Assembly (NCBI GenBank): GCA_000697355.1 | Contig: JNEN01001231.1 | Span: forward strand, 62,001 to 126,000 | Origin: Syncephalastrum monosporum B8922 | Taxonomy: Eukaryota; Mucoromycota; Mucoromycetes; Mucorales; Syncephalastraceae | Direction of reading: 5' to 3' | Length of the DNA stretch: 64,000 nucleotides | Shown here: positions 21,848-30,947 of the stretch, one piece after another | Layout of the letters: every line of letters starts with the position of its first letter | Position numbering within the stretch: position 1 is the stretch's first letter | Made by a program: the position numbers and the translations under genes | The notes under the pieces: model-generated | Seen by the model: the letters and a program-made list of their open reading frames with translations, nothing else | What the model was told of the DNA's origin: nothing | The model's database searches: none

Positions 21848-24568
21848 CAGGGAGCGATCTCAGGGTCAACTCTGGAAAGAGATAGATAAAAAAAAAAAGA
21901 GAAAGCGAGAGACCCTTCCCCAAGTTTGAGCAAGCCCTAATGTTAATGTCGCACAAGACTTGTCCCAATGCCATACTTAGTTGCCTTCATTGAAGAAGTC
22001 TACTTTATCCTATTACAATCGCCATTTTCGACTTCCACGTCGGAACGACACCCACCCGCAACACCACGGAAAGCCATTCTGCCTATCTTTCTGTGCGAGC
22101 TGGACCTCACGCGTAATGATGAGATTGCCTATTTACTACGGCTGGCTATGGGGTTTCCATTTTCGGTCCCTTCTCCTGCATGAGCAAAAACCAAACCCAA
22201 CCCAATCGACCGGTCTTTCAAACCTAATTGCACCCACCCATGGCGTGACAACATTATGGTCCTCCGTTCGTCACCCTTTACGACAGCATGTCTTGATTTT
22301 CTGACAGTCCTGAATTCAGCCGATTAACTCCTTGACATATGACAGATCCAACTCATGAAAGGCAAGACGCTTATATCTTGGACGTATGGTTGCGTTGTTC
22401 TTTCCACATCTGTATGCGTTTATGACAAGAGTGTAGATCATTGTTACGCTGTTTGGACACGGAACTGTCATTGTTCCTGGTAACAACAATCATTTAAACG
22501 TCTTTAATGCTGTGCGCGTCTTTATTTTATTCTTTTTACTCTGCGCAACCTTGCACAAGACTTCGCACGGACTGGGTTTCCCATTTGGTCTAGACTGCGA
22601 TTCGGCTTTTCATTCGTGGGCTCAAACTGCAGATCAGGTTTAGGACCTTCTCCGTCCGTCCGTCCTTGTCAATTACGCCTTCTATTATTATCTCTCTTCT
22701 ATATTTACAGACAAATTGAAAGATATACTTCTGGTTGTTTTGAGTATTTTAAGAAGCCCTCCAATATTCCTGAAGTACCCCTTATTTGGTAGAGTTGGAC
22801 ACTCCTTCTGAACAAGTGGCGCGTAGGCGTGTTTTTCATATTACTCCTATGCGCCCTGATGTAGCACGCGTGTTGAACCAATCTTCATGCATCGTAGATT
22901 AGCTCTTTCTCTCCCTGCCTTACCTTTGCGTTGGCAGAGAGACCCCTATGGATAAGGAGAACAATCTTTAGCACTGGACTAGCAAAAGGATACAGTCATT
23001 GTTAGGCCGAGAAATATTCAGAAGTTCTGAAACAGGTTGATCACTACTGCATGATTTTGCAGCAAGACTACAAGCCATATGGGGGGTCGATATCTGAGGA
23101 CTATTTTACAGGAAAAAAAAGCCTTCAAACGAGATTGATGGCGCTCGCGGTATGTTCAATAAGCCTGTGTCTGTCGCCGAAACGCTACGGACCGCTTGCG
23201 GGAAAGAAAAGAAGATGTCAATGTGTAATATTGGAGGCCCTGTTGTATGCCCAATGTTAAGGAAGCAAAATCATAAAGCATCGCTTTTTTGACGTGGAAA
23301 CTAGCTTGCCAAACAGGTACATTCACGATAAGGTAGAATTCGACAGCAAATGTAGACCGAGCCAAAGATATGGCATTATGATGATACTGATCAGCATGGC
23401 ACCGAGTTAGTTGATCTGTCGCGCTTATTCCTTTATGATATTATCGTCCACTCTTGACGCAATAGTAAGTGGTGATTCGCCAAAAACAAAAAAAATCACA
23501 ACTCGCAGGGCCACGTTGACAAGAATCATGGCGTCAGTTGGAAAGACCATTGATAAAGCGCCGAGCAGGCCACCCAAATCGATGCTCATCTCTACTACTC
23601 TGTGTCGCGACTGGTATATCCCAATAACCGTTGTGCTTCCGGCCTGGCAGGCACTTGTGTATTTTATAAGCTCGAACTCTCCATAGTATTGAGCGCAATT
23701 TCATGCAGAGCCTCCAGGAACAGGAAAAAAAAAGAGAGCCTCTGTTTTCTCCAATGTTTAAATAGAGGCAACCTCAGCAGCCCGTACACGTATACTGCAA
23801 CGTCGCAGATATCGCTTGCCGCGGTGGAGGAAAAATACCCAACCAATAAACAACTAAATCATGCGCAGACAGTTTCATAGCAAGGCTAGAATATACAAGT
23901 TTGCCCTGACATTGATTCGCTATTATATATTACCAACACTACTGTACCAAAAAAACATACCACTGTATAAGTGCTACTATCTGCATACTATATACTATCA
24001 AGGCATACTTCTGTTTCCATATACTCCACTACGCGGGCTCCAGACACTGATAACTGGGGAATAATTTCAGGGGGACTCGTCAAAGAATCCCTCATGCATG
24101 TATTATAGAGCGTGGGCATTATAGAAACTGGGCAATAATGGTACTACCATACGTATAAGCAGATTCCCGGTTTTACCACCACTTTATGCGTGCGAAAACA
24201 AAAATAAGAAGCTTAAAACCACCATACCCACGATATGACTAAGACAAAATAAGGAAGCTGTCGATGTGGTATTGACATGGGAGTGACCTATTTTCAGGGC
24301 GTGTCAAAGTCAATGAGAGAAGTACACTGTAGGGTTTTGCAGATGTGGGTCACAGGATGTCTTAGTAAGGCTGTACACAGAGTAGCGCATAATTTTGGGG
24401 TTCTATTTCCATTGGGAGCGAATTTGGCTTGACGTAAAACGGGGACAAGGTACGATGGTTTTCCCGAGCGGGGTGCGGGGGGCCGAGTGGGATAAAATGT
24501 TCGAGGGCGGAAGTCTCGGCTTCGCCCTTTTTCAACCAGAAGAGTACAGTCTACGATACACACACATT
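21848..24568. other. Large intergenic region without a recognisable gene
   Basis: About 2.7 kb between the formin promoter and the esterase gene. Only short frames occur, none with a known motif or convincing splice pattern. I see nothing else that can be supported. Confidence 0.5.
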
Positions 24569-25868
24569 ATGACCAAAGGAGATGGACGCTTCCCTATTCA
24601 CCCCGTGTATGCTGCGGCGTTCGAGCTGCGCAAAAAGGCACCCCCGATTGATACGATCAGCGTCGAGCAGCTGCGGGCTTATGCGGATAAACGACTCGAA
24701 CAAGCCAACATTCCACTGCCCGAAGTGCTCGTCGAGGACCGCATGATCGACAGTGGCGACAAACAGATTGAGCTCACCTTGCTGCGCCCTCCCGGAACAG
24801 AAGGCCAGGTTCTGCCTGTCCTGATCTACCTGTAAATGCCCATTTAGCTTGGATACAGACAAGGGAAATTAACAACAATGTCCCTTTTTAGGCACGGTGG
24901 CGGATGGGTTTTCGGCAGCAAGCACACGCACGCCAAGGTCATCCGCGACGTAAGTCTGAACAAGCGTTGAAGGAAAGCGCGGTGCTGATATGAAGCGTTA
25001 CATTACGCGTACTTGTATGTATGCAGCTGTGCATCAAGGCACACGTGGCGGTTATCTTTGTCGACTATTCCCTGAGCCCGGAGCACCAGTTTCCTGTCGC
25101 ACTTGAAGACTGCTACAATGCACTTCAGTGGGTTGTTGCCAATGCCGAGGCCATCAAGGTCAATGCCGATCAGATTGCAGTGGGAGGTGATTCCGCGGGC
25201 GGTAACCTTTCCACCACGCTCTCTCGTGAGTACCCTTATTCGGAAGGAAAAAGTTAGCAGCTCACTGACACACCATGGAAAAAGTTCTCGCGAAGGAGCG
25301 CGGGCAGAACCATCTGATCAAGACGCAAATCATGGTGTATCCTGCTACTGCACCGAGCCACGCTGAGTATGAGTCATATGAGCTGTTTGGCCAAGGAGAC
25401 TACGCCTTGTCGATGAGAGGTGAAAAGCAGAGTAAAGGGCGGTTCGGGATGCATGACTCATCCAATCTGTCTGCTAGAAATTAAACATTTCGGAGGTGCT
25501 TACTTCCCTGTACCACCACCTGAGCTGAATAACAAGCTGGCAACACCTATGCTTGCCACCCTCGAGGAGCTCAAGGGCCTGCCTCCTGCTGTCGTCATCA
25601 CAGCCGAGTCAGATGTCCTTCGCGACGAAGGCGAAGCCTATGCGCGCCGTCTCACAGAAGCCGGCGTCCCTGTCGCGGCCATGCGAATGATTGGTGCAGG
25701 TAAGTGCAGTGGAAAGCAAACGAGCCCGAAAAGAATGACGCAGCTAACCTGCCCGTTTCACACCCAAAAGTCCATGGCTACATCACTATCCCTGTAGAAA
25801 CCCCCGTTTACAAACAGACCATCGCGTTGATTTCTCAGCATATCAAGGACACCTTTAGCAGTGCCTAA
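24569..25868 (+). CDS. Alpha/beta-hydrolase esterase (HSL/acetyl-esterase type)
   Basis: Serine hydrolase of the hormone-sensitive-lipase family, likely acting on small acyl esters. Six exons join in frame: 24569-24831, 24892-24949, 25027-25225, 25285-25419, 25478-25699 and 25771-25868, giving 324 residues, normal for the family. The oxyanion-hole motif HGGGWVFGS, the strand [19 protein letters not shown], the nucleophile elbow GDSAGGN, the acid region [15 protein letters not shown] (catalytic Asp) and VHGY (catalytic His) are all present and in order. The chosen ATG is the first that gives a normal N-terminus; an ATG at 24395 would add unrelated residues. No signal peptide, so probably cytosolic. 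Natural substrate unknown. Confidence 0.93.
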
Positions 25869-26124
25869 ACCCTGTTCATATGTATTCCTCCTTTCTTTAA
25901 TTCGTATAAACTCGAGAGAAATTTACTATAAATTTGTCGGAGGGCCAAACAGCGTTGCGATCGATAGCGTAAGGCCACGCAAGCGCCGCGTCAGCTGCCG
26001 CAATTGGACAAATTTCCCAAGAGACAAGTGCGGGGGAATTTGTTCCGGATATAAGAGTGCTGCTCCTGGCTGCTTGTCATTTCCCGCTCAAAACAAAAAT
26101 CCTCTCCAAATACGCATTTCCATC
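25869..26124. promoter_or_regulatory. Intergenic region and promoter of the MAPEG gene
   Basis: A 256 bp gap between two genes on the same strand. No clear TATA box was assigned. Confidence 0.4.
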
Positions 26125-26745
26125 ATGCCTGCTATCACTTTGAACGCTGAATACGGCTACGTGCGTTTTCCTCGGCTCATTCACCAAGACAGAAACTAAC
26201 TTGCTTCCCTCGCACAGGTCCTCGCCACCTACGCTGCCAGCGCTTTCTACGTCTTCACGCTCGGTGCCCAGACTGGCAAATACCGTCGCGCTGCCGGTGT
26301 TCCCTACCCCTATGGTAAAGTCATTCGAGGAACCACCATAATCAGGAGACTGAGATTGCCTTGACTATAGCCTATGCCGAGAAGGAGGAGGCCGAAAAGG
26401 ACGAGAAGAAGCACCTTTTCAACTGCGCGCAACGCGTCCACCAGGTAAGAAAACGGAATTATGGGGAAAAGGCGTCTGTGCGTGACAAGCTGACACAAAA
26501 TATTATAATCTCAGAACACCCTGGAAATCTTCCCCACCTACACCGCTTTCCTCTTGACGGCCGGTATTAGCCACCCCGTGCCTGCCTCTATTGCTGGCGC
26601 TCTCTGGCTCGTCGGCCGTTACTTCTTCTCCTCCGGCTACCTGACTGGTGATCCCTCCAAGCGCATGCGTGGCGCCATCGCGTACGCTGGTCTGCTGGGT
26701 CTGCTGGGCATGTCGGTCCACTCCATCTACAGCCTCCTCGCCTAG
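26125..26745 (+). CDS. Microsomal glutathione S-transferase 3-like (MAPEG) protein
   Basis: Integral membrane enzyme of the MAPEG superfamily, likely a glutathione transferase/peroxidase of the ER or outer mitochondrial membrane. Four exons join in frame (26125-26160, 26218-26314, 26371-26444, 26515-26745) to give 145 residues, the usual length. MGST3 marks are N-terminal EYGYVLATYAASAF, then KYRRAAGVPYPYAYAEKEE, the signature FNCAQRVHQNTLE, and GYLTGDPSKRMRGA near the end. Four hydrophobic segments are visible. All three introns are GT-AG and 54-70 bp. Confidence 0.95.
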
Positions 26746-27584
26746 ATTACCTCTCTTTCTCTTCGCTAATACATACTACATATCCTTTGCATACTCTATA
26801 TGTCCTGAAAATCTCATTAAACTCGTATATGTTTGTTTTACGCGCGGTGGAGCCAAAGCCATGGGAAAGGGCCACAGATCAGTCGTAGTTGACTGCTATC
26901 AACCGTCACAAAGAACGAACGGAACGCTCTATCGTCTCCACCCCCTGTCTCGCAGTCTGCCAATTCCTATCTACTGAGTGAAGCATGATGCAGTACGGCT
27001 GGGCGTCAACGTCCTTACGTGTTAGCATGAGTTGTTATCCACGGGGTGAACCGGCCTTATCTCTTATCGGTAGAAGAGCACGGCTCTCTCCTCAGTTTTT
27101 CTGGCTTTAGGATAGGGGTACACAAAGATATCAGCAGCACCAATCCGGTATCTATTATCCTGAAGGATATTGTACTGTATGTGCAGCCTGAGGGAATGAA
27201 ATAAAAGCAGATCGGCGGAAATATTGAGCCCTGAAGTGTGCGTCATAGAGTATTTGTCATGGAATGAAGTTTCCGGTGCGTCAGAAGAGAAACCAAGTGC
27301 ACAATGACTTCCTCGGAAACCCGCCGTAACATTTTTCCCATCAGTGGGCGTGGATCACCCGCGGGACGGGTCGGCCGGCCGAGGTCCGCGGAAGTCAAAG
27401 TATTCGCGTGAGACTAAAAATAAAAAAAGTATTGCTTGATAAGGACCACACACACACACACAACCAAATCAAAGAGGGCAGAGCTGCATATAAAAGGCTC
27501 CACTTGAACAAGCGAAAAAGTATCATCAACAAACACACTTTTCTCCCTTTTTCTCCCAAGAACAAGTAATCCTCTCTATTTACA
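26746..27584. other. Intergenic region; TATA-containing promoter at right end
   Basis: About 840 bp without a recognisable gene. A (CA)n tract lies at about 27450-27462 and a strong TATA box (CATATAAAAGG) at about 27488-27495, roughly 90 bp before the ATG of the next gene. Confidence 0.5.
27487..27495 (+). promoter_or_regulatory. TATA box of the 87-residue protein gene
   Basis: ATATAAAAG sits about 90 bp before the ATG at 27585, a normal spacing for a core promoter with a leader of some 60 bases. Confidence 0.55.
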
Positions 27585-27848
27585 ATGGATCCTGGTCTCT
27601 CTCTGCTCCAGCACATCAAGACTATCCCTAACCTCATCAACGAGGACCCAAGTATCACCACGCCCAAGAACACGGCCTTTGTCGATCGGCCCTGGAGCGA
27701 ACTGTCCAAACTGTTGGCTGACCGCAAGGAGCCCTCTTCAGCGTCCTCAAGTGCTGCCTCGACGCCTGCTACGGAACATGAAGATGATACCACCATGGGT
27801 GCCTGGGACTACATGACCGGTTACCAAGACACTGATCACCAGCATTAA
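27585..27848 (+). CDS. Small unknown protein, 87 residues
   Basis: A single-exon frame of 87 codons starts MDPGLSLLQHIKTIPNLINE. The first half looks like short amphipathic helices, with a PWSELSKLL segment in the middle. The second half is Ser/Ala-rich and then acidic (TEHEDDTTMGAWDYMTG), ending His-Gln-His. No signal peptide or membrane segment. The TATA box upstream and a leader ending in a purine-rich stretch support real transcription. I do not recognise a family; it could be a small regulator or stress-induced protein, which is inference. Confidence 0.6.
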   Translation: MDPGLSLLQHIKTIPNLINEDPSITTPKNTAFVDRPWSELSKLLADRKEPSSASSSAASTPATEHEDDTTMGAWDYMTGYQDTDHQH

Positions 27849-28975
27849 TTTATAAGATACCCTGCCATGATGGCCCTTCATAACCATATTATATTTCTTT
27901 CCAGTTTCGTTTATTTGCTTTTTTTTTTATCATTTTCCTCATTCAATACAAAGATAACAGTGAACCCCTTAATTGATATCTCTGCGCATGAGTCGAGCCT
28001 TTCATTATCTAAAAACCCCTTTTTGGGATGTGTCTCCGTGATTGATACGAAACCAAGCCTTTTATGGGATTAACGCAGAGTGCGACTCTATCATGGAACC
28101 GATACGTTTGTCTATATGGTTGCTGCCCCTTAGTGAGCCATCCAAAGACGAGTGGTGACTGTCCATGAGTACAGCGATTAAGACGATCTAGCCTTGTACG
28201 CAGATACCGAGTACTGTAATGTAAGGCCGTATGAGAGCAGTAAGGATTTCACAAAATAGTGGCATTTGCCCCCATATGATTACACAGCCGCAGGGCTCTG
28301 TAGTCAATCATTCAATCCTGATACGCTATGTACCACACCATATTATATCTCAAATCGACACAGCTTGTGCCAGTTGGGTCTCGCTTATATATTGTGCAAG
28401 AAACCATCATTGTGCAGCACTTGGCGGGCGGCCAGTCCTTGTTACACACAAATAAGAGCCAAAAGAGAGGAAATGTTACAGCGACAACCGACAACAGGTG
28501 GACTTGGTTTTTCAAGATTTCGTTGGTACAGCGATCCTGTTGGGCGTGTGGGACATACAGAACAAAGGCAACATCGGCATACTAGCAAGAGACGAGAGTA
28601 TTCCTCTAAAGCAGCACCACTGATACGGCTTTGCCGATTAGGTCTCTCGACATATTTTAACGTGTATGAGAAGATAAGCTCGCCTCGCATAGTATTTCAT
28701 TTTGATCGTCGTTTTATACTGACACCTTCGCCAGTTGGATGGTTTACTGAATGTGCTTATTAGGCGCCTTCAGTTTTCATAGCCTGATAGGCCGAGGGCA
28801 ACACGGCTGGCAAAATACGTCGAGTGTGATCCATAGACTTGATCGAAATGTATTCTGCTCTTTCTATAGAAAGATAGACGGTGCCTTACTTTGATGAAAG
28901 AGGTAGTTGTTTATGTTGGGTATCATTGCTTATGGCAGGCAATATGGAGATATCAGGTTTAGATAAAGGTGTGTT
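27849..28975. other. Intergenic region
   Basis: About 1.1 kb between the 87-residue gene and HSK3. Only short overlapping frames are present, with no recognisable motif. Confidence 0.5.
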
Positions 28976-29274
28976 TTAGGATTCCTCTTGATTCAAAACT
29001 TTGGAGGCCGCCATGAATCTACAGAGAGAAAAGAGAGCGGGTAAGTACAGAAACGAATGGAGTGGATGGAGCGCAGTTCAACATACTCGGAAGCGTGAAT
29101 GATCTGTAGTTTATGAAACGCAGGAGCATAGCTGGCGGCTGCGTTGACGTTCGACTTTAAGGTGGTGATATTCTTATCGAGCTTGGTAAGCTGTGTATGC
29201 AGACTGGCATACTGCATCTGTTTGGACAGGCGTGTGTACGTCGACGATGAGGATGATCGTTCCTGCTCTGGCAT
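28976..29274 (-). CDS. HSK3: DASH complex subunit Hsk3
   Basis: Hsk3 is one of the smallest subunits of the fungal DASH/Dam1 ring that couples kinetochores to spindle microtubules. Two exons (29274-29087 and 29018-28976) give 76 residues, normal for the family. After a Ser-rich start come the conserved LHTQLTKLDKNITTLKSNV heptads (coiled coil) and the signature IIHASEFMAASKVL near the C-terminus, which the splice restores across the junction. The intron is GTATGT-TGTAG. An in-frame ATG seven codons upstream (29295) is possible. It is divergent from the RPA-interacting protein gene with 136 bp between start codons. DASH is essentially fungal, which supports the organism call. Confidence 0.85.
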
Positions 29275-29410
29275 GGAGTAAAGCAATATGAGCAAAAAGC
29301 GAAAAAGACGCGTGCGGGGCCCAATTTTTTTTATTTTCCTTTTCTTTGATACGCGACTCGCCTTTTCCCCTTTTACTCCTTACACACAGTCCAGCACTCG
29401 TCTCGTCTCC
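29275..29410. promoter_or_regulatory. Bidirectional promoter HSK3 / RPA-interacting protein
   Basis: Only 136 bp separate two divergent start codons, so the genes very likely share a promoter region. It includes a T-rich stretch at about 29325-29343. Confidence 0.5.
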
Positions 29411-30133
29411 ATGGACATGGACATTCCGCGCCCACGTGTCCAGCGTGAATCCATTAAACGGCAGCACAACCGACCTGAGCTCCTCAAAGACCGGGTGCGC
29501 CAAAAGTATGCGAACCACATGAAGGATGCCCGTCGTGCTCAAATCAACCGCCGTCGTGAAACAAACGCAAGTAGAAAGCGTATAAGCGTTATCTTTTCTG
29601 GATGCTCATACGGCTTTTGTATGATAGTTACAATACTCGGCCCACCAAGAGTGGCAGGAAATGCAGCAAATGTACGAGCAAGCGCTTCAATATGAAGAAC
29701 TGAATCCTGACTTTTTCCTGGAAGAAGGTAACTGCTTTTATCATGCTGACAAGGACCTTATTCCCTTACGATTCGATTCCAGAGGAACAAGGACAGGAGT
29801 ACGCGTCCAATTCAGATCCAAATTCAAGCCAAATATTCGATACAAACTGGACCTGTTTTGCTTGTCACGGCGCAAAGCTGCAACAAAGTGGGCCGCTTAT
29901 CCGATGCCCAGCATGTTACTTTACAACGAACGAAAAGGTAAAACATGACCAACGTAGGGTGGCATTGTGCATTATGTGTATTGATCTTGCTGTGATAGGG
30001 TATCTATGATATGCAAGCGCAGGAAGCGATCCATGCGCAGGAATGTCCGGGCCGTCTCGCGTTTGGACCCGAGCCCGGGTGTGATACCATCCTTTCCATG
30101 TGTGATACCTGCGACTGGCTGTCCATCATCTGA
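29411..30133 (+). CDS. RPA-interacting protein (RIP/RPAIN-like)
   Basis: In animals this family carries replication protein A into the nucleus. Four exons join in frame (29411-29570, 29650-29727, 29783-29937, 29999-30133) to give 175 residues. The basic N-terminus (LLKDRVRQKYANHMKDARR) matches the family. The C-terminal half has a zinc-finger-like set of pairs, CFAC and CPAC in the middle, then a conserved His-Ala-Gln-Glu-Cys and a closing CDTCDW ending in SII. Its divergent partner is a spindle protein, so both serve chromosome duplication and segregation; co-regulation is inference. The function in fungi is less studied than in animals. Confidence 0.82.
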
Positions 30134-30165
30134 TTTAACGTGACGCCTGTCTTTGTGCTGCTTTG

Positions 30166-30255
30166 CCTCGCCTCGCCTTGCCTTGCCTTGCCTTGCCTTG
30201 CCTTGCCTTGCCTTGCCTTGCCTTGCCTTGCCTTGCCTTGCCTTGCCTTGCCTCG
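30166..30255 (+). repeat. (CCTTG)15 pentanucleotide microsatellite
   Basis: Fifteen perfect CCTTG units at 30176-30250 flanked by CCTCG units on both sides. It lies 3' of the RPA-interacting protein gene and is followed by a TATA-rich stretch (about 30306-30330). Confidence 0.98.
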
Positions 30256-30334
30256 ATTTTTTTTTCCTTGCCCATTTGCTGTTTCATGTTATATATCATA
30301 TACGTGTATATATATGTATATATATATACAACAA

Positions 30335-30790
30335 TCACACATCCATGTTTTTCAACGTCATTTGTCCTACACAGACAATGGTATCCTGATTGGCTTCTGA
30401 CTCGTCAGGTAGATACGTCGTAGCGTGTTGCCAGGCACGTTCACCTGTGAGAAACAGGTCGGTGTGGAAAGTAAGAAAGGGCTCGCCTTCTTCGGGAGTA
30501 TGGGGCGGATCCAGTCCTGCTGCGTCGTCATCGGATACGCGGCATACTATCACGGATGCCTCTGCTTTCGTCTGATAGTTTTGCACCGTCATTCGGTAAT
30601 AAGTGACAGGTGCCAGACAATCGTTGTGGTTCGGATCAGCATGGTTTCTCAACCGTTGACCGGCGATCCCCAGGGTGCATTGACCAGTCTCGGTCCTGGC
30701 AATCATGTGCCCTCGTACGCGTTCATATGCATTTTCCTGGTCAGGAGGAGATAAGAAGCACAAGTGGGCCCAGCCGCCAAGGGTCGTCAT
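30335..30790 (-). CDS. Unknown protein, 151 residues
   Basis: A single-exon frame of 152 codons starts MTTLGGWAHLCFLSPPDQEN and ends DTIVCVGQMTLKNMDV. The composition is ordinary for a soluble globular protein: beta-rich stretches such as YYRMTVQNYQTKAEASVIVC alternate with an acidic loop (VSDDDAAGLDPPHTPEEGEP). No signal peptide or membrane segment is visible. The frame stays open upstream to 31033 but that part overlaps the URB1 start and is A/T-rich, so the ATG at 30790 was chosen. It is divergent from URB1 with 157 bp between start codons. I do not recognise a family. Confidence 0.6.
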   Translation of the reverse strand: MTTLGGWAHLCFLSPPDQENAYERVRGHMIARTETGQCTLGIAGQRLRNHADPNHNDCLAPVTYYRMTVQNYQTKAEASVIVCRVSDDDAAGLDPPHTPEEGEPFLTFHTDLFLTGERAWQHATTYLPDESEANQDTIVCVGQMTLKNMDV

Positions 30791-30947
30791 TGCGAGTGGG
30801 CGAGAAAAGGGAGAAAAGAGGAATACTGTATGCAGTTTCCATACTGGGACTTTTTGAACTCTTTCGCTTTGCATCAGGCTCAATTTTATCAAAAAAATAA
30901 AAAATCTTCCCTTTAACTTTTCAAAAACGGAATTGTCGCGTGCGTTC
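30791..30947. promoter_or_regulatory. Bidirectional promoter unknown protein / URB1
   Basis: 157 bp between divergent start codons. It contains A/T-rich tracts (about 30885-30905). Confidence 0.4.

Noticed and set aside
24395..24568. Upstream extension of the esterase
   Set aside because: The added residues (MGFYFHWERIWLDVKRG...) match no esterase N-terminus and include promoter-like text; ATG 24569 gives a normal length.
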